From Apodemus sylvaticus (lineage: Eukaryota; Chordata; Mammalia; Rodentia; Muridae), in the NCBI RefSeq assembly GCF_947179515.1, contig NC_067481.1, positions 9,225,183-9,289,182 on the forward strand: DNA of 64,000 bases. The letters are read 5' to 3'. Position 1 is the first letter of the stretch; every line of letters starts with the position of its first letter. A program made the translations under genes and the position numbers. The notes under the pieces are model-generated. The model saw nothing but the letters and a program-made list of their open reading frames with translations. It ran no database searches and was not told the origin of the DNA. Below are positions 51,656 through 62,403 of the stretch, in pieces.

Positions 51656-52924
51656 GTAAGTGATGATAGCGTAACCCTTCAGACCCTCTTGAGGTATGTG
51701 TGTCCCGTAAGTTGATGCAGGCGAACTGCACTGGACCTCTCTGCTTAGAAGCTGCCCCGGGGACCCCTGGCATACACCCTGTCATAGGGTCACTTTCCCT
51801 AGCATCTTCACTCCATCCTACCTCCCGTCTGGATTCATATCTCGTCTCCTTCCATAGGAGGAGGGAGGGGTCCATGACAGGTGTAGAAATCACTGCGGAA
51901 ATTCCTGGCCATCGAGGAATGTCCTGGGTGCCTTCTAGCCATGAAAAGCACCTCAGATCCCATCCTGAAAATTTTACCTTTTGGAAGCAGTTGAACATTT
52001 TTGGGGGGAGACATGGTGAGGGGCGTCATCCTGGTATCTAGGACAGCTTTTCTATCTTGATGGAAAGACAGGATGCGAGGTCTAAAATAAGACACGTGTA
52101 GGAGGGCATATAGCACATTTGCCTTTGAAATCGGATTATATTTACAGTAAGATAAGAAGATAAATGTAAAATTCCATTGGCATGGACTGTGCGGCGATTG
52201 TATGGAAGGGGCAGGATCGAAGGCATCTGCAGTTACAGTGTTACCAAGAATAGAACGTTCCATGGACTCCTCTGCTGCGTTCCAGGTCTTTGTTGAGGCT
52301 CTCCATATGCTTGTGCATGGGGTAGGGTGACGCTTCCGTCAGATTCTGGCTCCCAGCCCCTGCCTCTTATTTTCCTGCCTACAAGATTATACACATGGTC
52401 TCCGCTTGTGTCCATGTGCTTATAGGGGTGCTATATATGCATAAGTGTGTGCATAAGTATGAGATACATGGGGGCCAGAGGACGGCCGTGGCTGTCTCGG
52501 CTGCTGCTGGTCCATCCTGTTTGGACGCTCAGGGGCCTGGAGCCTGCTGATTGGCTAGCTCTAGGGATCTGCTGGTCATCTCCTCCCAAATACCAGGGTT
52601 ACAAATATGTTCTACCGCATCTAAACTTTTACTAAATGGGTTCTGAGGGACCGGGTTCATGGGCTTTGTTGTCTGAGCCATTTCTCTAACACAGGAACTT
52701 GTGTTTCTCAGGGTGCTTGTTAAATGGCCTGTGACACATAATGGCTTTTGTAAGACAGAAGAATGTCTGTGTCCCCTGAGTATAAGTGCATCATTCTAGC
52801 TGCAAGGGAGGCAGGGTGTGAGCTTTTCCTTGACAGTTCAGCTGAAACCCCATTCCTGGGGAAGGGGAACAGGATGGCTGAAGAGGGGCTCAGTCTCCCC
52901 CATGCTGATGTGACTGGGATGTGT
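51656..52924. other. Repeat-poor 1.27-kb intron stretch
   Basis: No clear mobile element or exon. Some B2-like GGGGGCCAGAGGACGG wording at 52470-52490. Confidence 0.45.
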
Positions 52925-53195
52925 TCTTTCTCTCAGCGCAGCCAAATACCTGACAAGCAGCAGCTCGAAGAGGGAAAGTTTAACCAGCTCACAGCTTTCA
53001 AGTACAGGGCAGGGAAGGCATGTGGGAGCACAAGGCGGCTTGCTCACATCTGGACAGATCAGGAAGCAGGGACAAGACAGGAAGTGAGGCTGGACTGTAA
53101 CCACCCCAAGGTCCCATCCCTACCCCACCCTCCACCAGTGACCCACTTTCTCCAGTGAAATTCTACCTCCTAAAGATTTCAAAGCCTCCCAAAGC
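52925..53195 (-). mobile_element. Possible old MaLR-type LTR, antisense
   Basis: GCAGCCAAATACCTGACAAGCAGCAGCTCGAAGAGGGAAAG, CAGGGAAGGCATGTGGGAGCACAAGGCGGCTTGCTCACATC and CTACCTCCTAAAGATTTCAAAGCCTCCCAAAGCAGCGCC resemble older MaLR LTRs. Confidence 0.5.
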
Positions 53196-53615
53196 AGCGC
53201 CATGAGCCGGGGCCCCACGTATTCATATATGTGGGTGCACACGCCTGAGAGAGGCGTTTGGCATCGGATCTATAGCACATGTATCTGGATAGGGCGGGGG
53301 CAACACAGAGTAGGCAGAACTTGGCTGTTGATTGCTATGAGAAGCCGGAGAGAAGGGTAATAAAACATCCCTCCCCCTTTCCAGCTTAGGAAACCAATGC
53401 TGGTCTCAGGGGAGACAGGAAGTGCTTAAGAAGGGAAGTAAAAGAGTAGAAATGAGGCCTGTGGTTGGGATGTGTGGCTACAAGCCTCCTACTGCTTCCT
53501 TGGGGGAAATAGCTCACTGCAGGAAGGACCTGACCAGTGACAGGAAGAGAGGCAGCATGACCTGGCTTAGTAGAGGGCCTGCCCACACAGCCCTGATCCT
53601 GCTCCCTCCTTGGCT
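53196..53615. other. Unassigned intron stretch
   Basis: No element recognised. Confidence 0.4.
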
Positions 53616-53985
53616 GTCTTCATCCACTTGGCTTACTAGAGCAAACTCTATACATGCCGTACGTCATGAAAAACAGACATGACTCCTTACAGCTCTGGAG
53701 TCCAAGGCATGGAGACTGACATGGATGACCGAGACACGGAGGCCACAGACTCAGTGTGGTTCATTGCTGACTTTTTTTTTCTTCTGTGTCTTCACAGGAT
53801 GGGAGGGGCTGTTGGGTTCCCTTAGGTCACTTTTTAGGAAGGTGCTAAACTCACTCCTGAGAGCCCCATACTCCAACCAAATCACCTCCCTAATATCTTC
53901 ACTGTGGGGCTTAGAATTCCGGGGTGTGAATCTGGAGAGGCGACCACACATTCGGTCTGCTGCACTGCCCTCCTGACACTCTGTT
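53616..53985 (-). mobile_element. Ancient MLT1/MST-like MaLR LTR, antisense
   Basis: CTTACAGCTCTGGAGTCCAAGGCATGGAGA, TTCTTCTGTGTCTTCACAGG, CTCCAACCAAATCACCTCCCTAATATC and CTTAGAATTCCGGGGTGTGAATCTGGAGAGG follow the antisense order of ancient mammalian MaLR LTRs. Confidence 0.65.
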
Positions 53986-55000
53986 CCAGCCCCAGGCTGT
54001 GGTCCCTCCAACCGAGCTGCTTCTCCCTTTCAATCAAGAAGCTGCACCTTCTGCTGCTGCTGCTCTTCTGTGAGTGGCAGCTCTTCAGAGAGTCCTTCTC
54101 CTCCCCCGGCCAGTTCCTGCACATCCTTTCCCATCCAACTCCAAAGCAACCTTAGTGAGAGAACCACGGCCCATCAGGAGAACCCCCATGATAAGGACTA
54201 TGCCTCACTCTATTTTAGGTCCCAACCTAGCTGAACAGAAGGACACGGGGCCCTCCCTGAGTCTGGGAGACCTCTTTTGAAGCACAAGGTTTCCTCTGGG
54301 GAAAAGAAATGGATGCCTGGCTTGACAAAACCAAAGCTGACTGCAGTACCCAGAGGTGGAGAGGCAGCTGGCCGCGGGTTCTTGTCAAAGGGTCCCGTTA
54401 CCCTGCGGTACACTGGAGATCGGCTGAGGGCTGATTACATTCATTGCACTGTGAGGTCACAGGTGTCTCACCTGCTATGAGTAAATGAACAAGGCAAGTT
54501 GAGAGGCACCTGAGGACAGAAGAGAGTCCCACGTGGCATATTAGTGTGGGGGAATTCAAAAGGCACGTTAGCGTGAAGGATTAAACACCAGGTTTGGATC
54601 AGTCAGATTTTATAGTATCAGACAAAATAATGATTCTGTCCCTGCAGGGCCAGTGTGGGAGAGAGGTGACTCTCAGAAAAGGCACGGGTTCTTTTTGAGA
54701 CTGTTGTACGAGGTAGGACATGTTTTGGGAGGCCCCAAGATAGGCCAGGATTCATTTAAAGCTTTTCCTTTCTTGTCATGTCAACCGCGGTGCTACTTAG
54801 ACATCCAGCTAGAGCTCATAACCGTGACCCTCACTAGACCATGAGTGACTGGGGACCTGCACAACTTCTTTCTATAGAAACTTCACCTACAGGTGAGACA
54901 CTGGGTGGGGGAGAATGAAAACAGGAAGGGTGTGGCTACTCCTAGTGTCCACCCTGTGGTTCACAAGAACAAAACCAGTGCCACAATTCTGAGCCACATT
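53986..55000. other. Repeat-poor 1-kb intron stretch
   Basis: No mobile element or exon recognised. Confidence 0.45.
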
Positions 55001-55620
55001 TGCAGCAAACTTTAATAGAGTACCAGCCAGGATGGACTTTGGTCACGACCACTCCCTGGAATCCTCAGCTGAGTGATGACAAGACTTGTCGTAGGGTCTT
55101 TAAAGACAAAACCATAAAGCCACTGTATTTTCCCATGTGGCGTTGTTATTTTCCAAGAACTACAACTCCCAGCATTCCGGGAAGTTACATGGTCTGTGGG
55201 CAGGTGGGGCTTACAGGTTAACTTTGGCTCTTACAGTAGGTATGGGTAAAGAGAAGGTTTATCATGCATATGAGAGAGAAAACAGCCAAAGGCATCCGTC
55301 CAGACTGAACACGGCCATGAGAGGGATAGGGAGAGAGGAAGAGAAGAGAGAGGAAACAGAGAGTACCTGGGAACCCAGACCAAGAGGACACCGGACACCA
55401 AGCCAAAATGGCTGACTTCTATAGGAGTCAGATAAGCTCAGGGGCTGGAGACATACAGGGTAGGGGGCAGGGTGAGAAGGGCTAGGAGGAGCCAGGACTC
55501 CAACAGGTATTGGCCAATGCCGAGAGAAACTGGCAGCCAGTGTCTGTCTTAATATATTAAATAGGCACCTCAGACATAGGTTAATGGAGGAGCAATTATA
55601 TCTTTTTTATATTTATATTT
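55001..55620. other. Unassigned LTR-like stretch carrying a ZNF143-type motif
   Basis: GGTCTTTAAAGACAAAACCATAAAG, the ZNF143-like motif at 55159-55178 and GCCAAAATGGCTGAC at 55392 recall regulatory sequence of LTRs, but I could not assign a family. Confidence 0.35.
55159..55183 (+). promoter_or_regulatory. ZNF143/SBS-like motif ACTACAACTCCCAGCATTCC
   Basis: The 20-nt word fits the long ZNF143 recognition sequence (ACTACAAYTCCCAGMATNCC type). It is followed by GGGAA, which with TTCC makes a TTCCGGGAA palindrome typical of STAT/ETS half sites. A match this long is unlikely by chance. Occupancy is unknown. Confidence 0.6.
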
Positions 55621-55850
55621 ATATCTTTTGCCAGAGATCCGGATAGTCGCTGTTAACAAGTAACAACTATCTTCCTTAAGTCTCTGAGAGAATGTTGGCT
55701 TTTGTCTAAATGCCAGACGTTGGGCAAAGGAATAATGTCTCGAAACCTAACACGGTAGATGGTACACACTAGTCTCAGATGGGAAAGAGCTTGCTGTGTA
55801 AGAATGAGAATTGAAGTTTGATTTTTCCAAAACCCATGTAAATAAAACAA
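55621..55850. other. Unassigned intron stretch
   Basis: No element recognised. Confidence 0.4.
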
Positions 55851-55851
55851 A

Positions 55852-56090
55852 CCTGGGCGTGATCGGACGCACTTACCATCCCAGCCCTGCGGGAGTGGAG
55901 ACAGGCAGGTCCCTGGAGCTCACTGGCTCGTCAGCCAACCCCACCTAACTGGTCTTCTCCAGGCCAGTGAGAGACCCCACTTTAAATGTGCACAGTGTCT
56001 GTGTGGCCTCCACCCACATGTGTGATATGTGTGCTTGCACACACACATGCATGAACACACACACACATGCATGAACACACACACAGTAAT
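55852..56090 (+). mobile_element. B3-class SINE, 3' two thirds
   Basis: CTGGGCGTGATCGGACGCACTTACCATCCCAGCCCTGCGGG, GTCCCTGGAGCTCACTGGCTCGTCAGCC, CTCCAGGCCAGTGAGAGACCCC and a CACACACATGCATGAACACAC tail with a duplicated unit. Confidence 0.8.
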
Positions 56091-56204
56091 ACTTGGTGGA
56101 GTGGTGGTTAGTTCTTTTACCACCTTTCTCTGCTTCCCCTTACAGAGTGGTAGCTTCAAACTGCCCCAAAAATGTATGTGGCAGAGGATGGCCGAGAGGA
56201 TCGG
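56091..56204. other. Unassigned stretch
   Basis: No element recognised. Confidence 0.4.
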
Positions 56205-56545
56205 TCTCCTGTAGCTGCCGTAACAAGTACTATAAAGATGGCAGATGGGGGTAAAACACCAAACTCAAGGTATCAGTAGGGCTGATCTCTTCTGGAGGTT
56301 CTAAGAGGGAACTGCTTGTGCCAGTCTCCCAACTCCAGAGAACCCTTAGAGTTTCTAGCTTGCAGACACATCACTTCCGGCTCTGAGCCTGACTTCTCTG
56401 TATGTCAGTGCCTGTTTCCCTAGCTTTCCTTTGAGAGACGGATAAGATTTAAAGTCCACCCTAAGCTGGGCGATCTCATCCCAAGGACCTTGCCTGTATT
56501 TCATGTGCCAAGAGCCAAGTTTCAGTTCAGCTTGTATTCACAGAG
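56205..56545 (-). mobile_element. Ancient MLT1-like MaLR LTR, antisense
   Basis: GTAGCTGCCGTAACAAGTACTATAAAGATGG, CTTCTGGAGGTTCTAAGAGGGAACTGC, and AAGATTTAAAGTCCACCCTAAGCTGGGCGATCTCATCCCAAGGACCTT match the antisense order of MLT1-type LTRs, strongly decayed. Confidence 0.7.
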
Positions 56546-56780
56546 ACAGGCTTAGGCTTAGTGGGAGAGAGCAGAGGGATATAGGTCAACCCACCAGGAA
56601 CTGTGTGAAGGAGCCTTTTTTATCAATAGAATTCTTGTGATTTTTTTTTTCCACTAATGGTGCTGGATGGAACGTGAAGTGGATCCCCGGGTTTGAAGCA
56701 TCCATTTTCTGAAGACATTGGCGTATTGTGTCTAATGTTGCTAATGGTATCTCTCCAGCTCCCATGTAAGCTCAGGCTAA
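56546..56780. other. Unassigned stretch
   Basis: No element recognised. Confidence 0.4.
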
Positions 56781-56784
56781 AAGT

Positions 56785-57112
56785 AGAGATGGCTCAAGGT
56801 TAAAGCGCTTGTCCGGCACACTTGAGGACCAGAGTTCAGATCCAGAATCCATGTAAATGCTGAGTGGGTGTGTGTCCTCCCCTCCCCTCTCCACACCCCT
56901 GTAATTCCAGCCTCAGAAAATGGAGGCAGGAGATTCCTCAGCAGACTGGTAAACACAATTAGCCATATTCCTGTGCTCTGCCTCTGTGTGGAGACCCTGC
57001 CTCGATGAAAATTAGAAAAGCAATGGAGGGCAAGTCTTCAACCTTAGTCTCCCATATGCACCCACATAGGAGTGCACACACATGTTCACACACACACACA
57101 CACACACACGCA
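56785..57112 (+). mobile_element. B3-class SINE with (CA)n tail at 57086-57110
   Basis: AGAGATGGCTCAAGGTTAAAGCGCTTGTCCGGCACACTTGAGGACCAGAGTTCAGATCC is the head. TGTAATTCCAGCCTCAGAAAATGGAGGCAGGAG and GTGGAGACCCTGCCTC continue it. Confidence 0.85.
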
Positions 57113-57670
57113 AAACCACGCATATACATGTATGTTAACCACATACAGATGTGAATGCCTTCTCCCTGAGCTTCATGGGTTCAGTCCTAATCAGAAGAGA
57201 GTGGCCAAGGGGAAACTGAGAAAATGTCCCTTGTAAGTGCAGGGCAGAGACCGAGCCTGCTGGCCTCAGGCTCATGACTGTGTGGTTCTGATTGCCCTTC
57301 ACTGTGGGCCGCGTGTGTGCATCTGGGGACTGTATGAGGTTGTAGGCATGCACCAGGGAGGTATGAAGTCCCCACACCTTGAAGTTCTGTCCTAACAGGA
57401 AGGGGCAGGAGAACACTTATGTGGCTCACAGTTTCAGAATGTTCCTGTCCATTAGGGCAGGGAAGCCATGAAGGATAGCTTAGTCGTGGCTGTGGCAGTG
57501 TGTGGTAAAGGCTATTCAAATCACAGCAGACCAAGGAACAATCTCAAGAAAGGTCTCAGGTCCGACCTAAACCTGTTGTGACTTGCTTCCTATAGTTAGG
57601 CCTCCTAAAGCTTCATGCTGAGAAACAAGTGTTTAAAACATGAGTCTGTGAGAGACCTTTCAGAGTCAAG
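57113..57670. other. Unassigned intron stretch
   Basis: Contains GGGGCAGGAGAACACTTATGTGGCTCACAGTTTCAG, possibly a MaLR fragment at about 57400-57600. Not firm. Confidence 0.45.
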
Positions 57671-57675
57671 CCATA

Positions 57676-57676
57676 A

Positions 57677-57715
<39 letters not shown>

Positions 57716-58034
57716 TTGTGTTTGCATATATGTGTGTGTACCTGTGTGGAGGCCAGAGGTCAACCTTGCATGTCATTCCTCTAGAGCCATCTGCCTTGTT
57801 TTGCAAGACAGGGTTCCTTATAGTGAACTAGAATTTCACAATTCTGCCGGGTTAGCTAGCCACAGACCTCCCCCCAGGAATCCTCCTGTCTCTACCTCTT
57901 CATCCTTGGAGTTACAGATGTGGACTGCCAACTTGGGATTTTTTTTTTTTGACTCAGGTGCTAGAGAATCCAAACTCAGGTCCTCATGCCTGTGTGTCAG
58001 GCACTGAACTGACTGGGCCATCTCCCCAGCACAG
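57676..58034 (-). mobile_element. B3-class SINE, antisense, with (CA)n at 57676-57714
   Basis: TGTGTGGAGGCCAGAGGTCAACCTTGCATGTCATTCC, AGACAGGGTTCCTTATAGTGAACTAGAATTTCAC, CCTCCTGTCTCTACC and ACTGGGCCATCTCCCCAGC give the antisense B3 order. The CA block on the tail side runs opposite to the usual TG tail, so it is probably an independent array. Confidence 0.85.
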
Positions 58035-58089
58035 CAATTCTGCCCTTCACTCTGGGAGCCCAGTCTGGTCCATCCTCTGCCCCAGTTTT

Positions 58090-58182
58090 TTAGTCAGTTA
58101 TTAGTTTATTATTCAGTTATTTAGTTTTTCAGTATTAGTATTTTATTCAGTTATTCAGTTTATTAGTAAGTTATTTATTCAG
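58090..58182. repeat. Degenerate TTATTCAGTTATTAGT array
   Basis: TTCAGTTATTTAGTTT, TTTATTCAGTTATTCAGTTTATTAG and related words repeat 6-7 times over 92 bp. Very AT-rich. Confidence 0.9.
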
Positions 58183-59407
58183 CCCAACCAGGTCTACCTA
58201 AGGGTAGGTTCACCCTTTGAACTCAGCTCAGGAACAGAAAAGCAGTGGGTAGGAGGTTTGTGTCCTCCAGGAGAGACATCAGAGAAGCTAGTGCCCTACC
58301 AGTACTCAAGGCTTGACCCGGACAAGAGCTCTTTGGCCCTCACTCTATTTACTCTCAGTTGCTGTCCAGTTACCAGGAACTCAGTCATCTCCTTCCTCAA
58401 ATGTGGAAGCCATGAAGAGGAAGGGGTCTCTGGGACTCAGTCCTCCTGATAACAAGGAGACAGGAAAGCAGATGCCCAGATGCTAATGAGGCGGTTGGGA
58501 AACCAACCCACAGACGCCACCTCTGCTTGCAGACCAGCCGGGGATGGCGCTAACAAGGACCTGACATCCTCTCCTACTCCTGGATGACCTAGGCCACGGC
58601 CATGTTGTACAGTCACACGCTAATGAATGTTTCCAAAGCAATTCTGAGTCATTGGTGCAGACATTAAATAGGAATTTGGATGCAGGAAAATGAATATAAC
58701 CCTTGGGAATGACTTCTGTCAACATAGGGGAATACGCCATGGAGTGACAAGGCCCTTGGCTGTAGGAGAAAACAGGCTAATTGGACTACCCAGCTCGTCT
58801 GTGGCTCTGAGTCAACCCAGCAGGCCCGCGCTCCCTGTGTCAGGGCGTAGAGGTCAGGCCCACAGGCCACAGGAAAGCAGGGAATGGGGGTGGGGCTGGG
58901 GGTGGCTGACAACTGCTTTCCCAGCAGAGCTGAACCTCTGTGGTGATGTCATCATCGTCGTCCTCGTCCGTGTCCCCCCTCCCCCCCAGGTGAAGCAACT
59001 GCTCTAACACTGTCCCTGTAGAATGAACGTGACAGCTACACAAAGCATGGTGTCTCAGAATCCTCTGTGGCCATCGTGTTTGCTCACCAGGACTCCCACA
59101 GCAAAGGGCCGCCCGCCCGCTGGGTAACTCGAAAACAACAGAGATACCCAGAAGCCTGAGATGAGGTGTCAGCAGGGCCAGGCTCCCTCTGAAGCCTCTC
59201 TGAAGGGCTCATCCTTGACCTCTCAGTGGCTGTCGTCCATCAGTCCCTGATGAGCAGCTCATAGCATCCCCACCCACCCACCCACATCGTCCTCCGACCT
59301 CCCCGTGTCCCTCTGGATCGCCGCCTCCGCTTGTGAGGACTCTGGTACCCACCTTACTCCAGTTAAGCCTCGCCTTAGTGAATTTCGTCTATGAAGATTA
59401 TTTTCAG
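58183..59407. other. Repeat-poor 1.2-kb intron stretch
   Basis: A GTCATCATCGTCGTCCTCGTCC run at 58946-58968 is followed by C-rich DNA. CGCTAATGAATG and ATTAAATAGG words lie at 58618-58675. No exon recognised. Confidence 0.5.
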
Positions 59408-59565
59408 GGACTGGAAAGAGGCTTGCAAGCACACAGACCTGAGTTCGATCCCCTGAACTGACATTTTAAAGGCTGGGCATGGCAGCCCTATACTCGTAAT
59501 CCTGGCTCTGAAGAGATAGAGACAGAGGGATTGCCAGTTGGGGCACAAATTTGAGGGAGACTATA
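59408..59565 (+). mobile_element. B3-class SINE, 5' part
   Basis: GGGACTGGAAAGAGGCTTGCAAGCACACAGACCTGAGTTCGATCCCCTGAACTGACATTTTAAAGGCTGGGCATGGCAG is a diverged head and body. Confidence 0.75.
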
Positions 59566-59856
59566 TTTAATCCAGGGCAGTACTCCCTAATGTGATGTAC
59601 AATTTTTTGAGATGGAACCTTGCCAATTAGGCCATGCCCACCCCACCCCTCAAGACCTTTATATCCTGCCGGCCAAATAAAGCCTGAAGCACCTTTTTTT
59701 TTTTTCTTTTTAGCTTTTAGTCTTGTGCTCTAAAGCCTCATCGTGACTCCCAATGGATCACACACTCTGCCCGTGTGCACTTCAGGCTGTAGATTCCCCC
59801 AGGACCTTGCTCATTCTCACAGTACCCAGGTCAGCTTAGAGGAGAGAGGGAAGTCA
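59566..59856. other. Unassigned stretch with AATAAAGCC and a T-run
   Basis: TTTATATCCTGCCGGCCAAATAAAGCC at 59662-59688 looks like an LTR polyadenylation region, followed by a T-run. Family not identified. Confidence 0.4.
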
Positions 59857-60115
59857 GAGGCTGGAGAGATGGTTCAGTCTCGGCTGGAGAGAGACTGGAA
59901 GTTTCCAGTCTGAGCTGAAGCGCCTGTTGTGCAGCGGGATGACCTGAGTTTATCCCCATGTCTACAAAACACAGGCCTTAATGTGGTAGTGAATGTTGGC
60001 TCACAGCTCTGGGGAGGCGGAGGCAGGCCAGGTCTGGGACTGGTTGGCTGACTAGCTTTGTCAATCCTTCAAGCTTCAGGTGGTGAGAGACCCTATTATA
60101 AACAAACAGGCAAAG
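59857..60115 (+). mobile_element. B3-class SINE with an inserted palindrome
   Basis: GAGGCTGGAGAGATGGTTCAGTCTC is the head. A GGCTGGAGAGAGACTGGAAGTTTCCAGTCTGAG stretch (59883-59914) is extra relative to B3 and contains the palindrome AGACTGGAA-GT-TTCCAGTCT. GGTGGTGAGAGACCCTATTATAAACAAACAGG ends it. Confidence 0.8.
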
Positions 60116-61040
60116 AAACAAACAGGGGGAAAAAAGGTGGACGTCTCCTGAACAGTGACATCTGTGTTTGGCCTCTCGTTTGACCTGCTCCCCCACCATC
60201 TCGCCAGTCCCTCTTCCCCACACCCCCACAACACAAACCTGAAGTTGAGAGAATCTGCATGTCTATCAGCCACTTTGGAAAACCTCCAAGCTCGCACACA
60301 CCCCGAGTCCGTGCATTGAGGCTGATGGTCATCAGACAGACACCGCCCTTTAGTACAGACCAGGTGTTGCTAGGAACCACCTAGCAGTCCCTGAATACTG
60401 TTTCCACTGTGAGACAGAATTAGGCCATGGGTATCAGTGTTGGGGATTGCCTGGAAACTTCCTGTCCTTGTGTGCAGCCACGGCTGGTCTCCTGGTCCTG
60501 CTCAATAGCTTTCCAGTGTGATTCTGGAGAGTTTACCTTTGGGAAGTGTAAAGCGGAGGGGGTGGGAGAAGGGGATAGGAATGAACGCGGCCACCCGAGG
60601 GTCCCTGCATGGAATCAAAGCATCTGCCGTGGTGGGCTCCGTTTGGACCCCCCATGGCAATGCCTCCTCTCCACCATCTGGTGTTTGCAAGCTCTTGTCC
60701 TAGCCAGCTGCCTGTCATCCCATCTCCCTCCAGCAGGGGGTCCGGCAAACCTGCAGGTCCCCGTTTTCACCAGATGGGGCTAAACTAGGGACAGGGGACA
60801 TGTGGCAAACCCATGAGATATGCCTGGGAAAAGACAGGTTCACAAATATCATGGAGGCATTTAGGGAACCTTGAGGGCAGACCCAGGAGAAGAGTGTGTA
60901 CGCAGCCCACAGTGGCTCAGAAATAGCCACAAGATGGAAAAACCAGGCTGTCAACCAAGCCTTGCATAGCAGAAGAGAAAGAGCTCAGGGTCCCATTCAG
61001 ATCTGTGTGGTTCGGTGATGGGTTTAATCCAGTCCCCGAG
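60116..61040. other. Repeat-poor intron stretch
   Basis: No mobile element or exon recognised. Confidence 0.5.
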
Positions 61041-61437
61041 TGTCTTAGTCAGGGTTTCTATTCCTGCACAAACATCATGACCAAGAAGCAAGTTGGGAAG
61101 GAAAGGGTTTATTGAGCTCACACTTCCACACTGCTGTTCATCACAAAAGGAAGTCAGGACTGGAACTCAAGCAGGTCAGGAAACAGGAGCTGATGCAGAG
61201 GCCATGGAGGGATGTTCCTTACTGGCTTGCTTCCCCTGGTTTGCTCAGCCTGCTCTCTTATAGAACCCAAGAATACCAGCCCAGAGATGGCACCACCCAC
61301 AAGGCCCCCCCCCCTTGATTACTAATCGAGAAAATGCCCCACAGATGGATCACATGGGGGCACTTCCCTAACTGAAACTCCTTTCTCTGTGATAACTCCA
61401 GCTTGTGTCAACTTGACACACAAAACCAGCCAGTACA
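61041..61437 (-). mobile_element. MaLR-type (MT-like) solitary LTR, antisense, near full length
   Basis: TGTCTTAGTCAGGGTTTCTATTCCTGCACAAACATCATGACC at the left, ATAGAACCCAAGAATACCAGCCCAGAGATGGCACC in the middle, and CAGCTTGTGTCAACTTGACACACAAAACCAGCCAGTACA at the right. TGTC and TACA are the antisense TG...CA termini. It is the same subfamily as 19926-20300. Confidence 0.92.
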
Positions 61438-62020
61438 CTGAGCTTAGGAGGGAAATGGCTTGGTCCTCCAAGACTGGGCGTTAAGAGGCATCTCACATTC
61501 TATCTCTGCCCCCTGGCCTGTATGATCTGGGGTGTTTGCCACCCTGCCACGATAGGAGGCTGACACTGCTGAAGCCATTGGCCAGAGTCAATCTTCCCTC
61601 CTCCCTAGTCACAATGATGTGCAAGTCTGACTAATGTGAGAACCAAGCACGTTGGACTCCAAGCTGTCTCTGCCAGTTCTCTGCGTTTGCTAATCCCTTT
61701 GATAGCTCTTTGGTCTTTGAACCACATGCTCTGGTTTCCAGAAAGCAGACACACACCCTGTTCCAGATGCCCGCTGTGGTCCCCACGGCTCCTACCACTC
61801 ATAAGCTCCTTGGGGAAGGTCAATATCTGAGTCTCTAGCCCAGGCCTACCTCTTCTTGACATGCACAGCTGCCCAAAGTCAAGCTCAGACTGCTTTCTTT
61901 TTAAGCCTTGCACATCGATGAGAGTCAAATTATTCCAATGCTGTTTTAGGGGTTAGGGTGGTTGTTCAAACCAACCTGTGCCTCTGAGTACACTGCAGAA
62001 GACAAATGCACTGTGATATG
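61438..62020. other. Unassigned intron stretch
   Basis: No element or exon recognised. Confidence 0.5.
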
Positions 62021-62021
62021 T

Positions 62022-62217
62022 GTATATGTGTGTGTGTGTGTTTGTGTGAGTGTGGTGTGTGTGAGTGTGGTGTGTGTGTGTATGTGTGTGTGTGTGTTTG
62101 TGTGAGTGTGGTGTGTGTGAGTATGGTTTGTGTGTGTGTGGTGTGTGTATGAGTGTGTGTGAGTGTGGTGTGTGTGTGAGTGAGTCAGTGTGAGTGTGTG
62201 TGTGTTTGTGCGCATGT

Positions 62218-62260
<43 letters not shown>

Positions 62261-62403
62261 TATGGTGTGTGTGAGAGTATGGTGTGTGTGAGTGTGTGAG
62301 TGAGTGTGTGTGAGTGTGTGTGTGAATGTGTGTGTGTGAGTGTATATATGTATGTGTGAGTATGGTGTGTATATGTGTGAGTGGGGTGTGTGTGTGTGTG
62401 TGT
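62022..62403. repeat. GT/GTGAG-rich array, 380 bp
   Basis: GTGTGTGAGTGTGGTGTGTG and GTGAGTATGGTGTGTG words recur. A (GA)8 block lies at 62242-62260. Minus-strand frames give artefactual His/Thr repeats. Confidence 0.95.
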
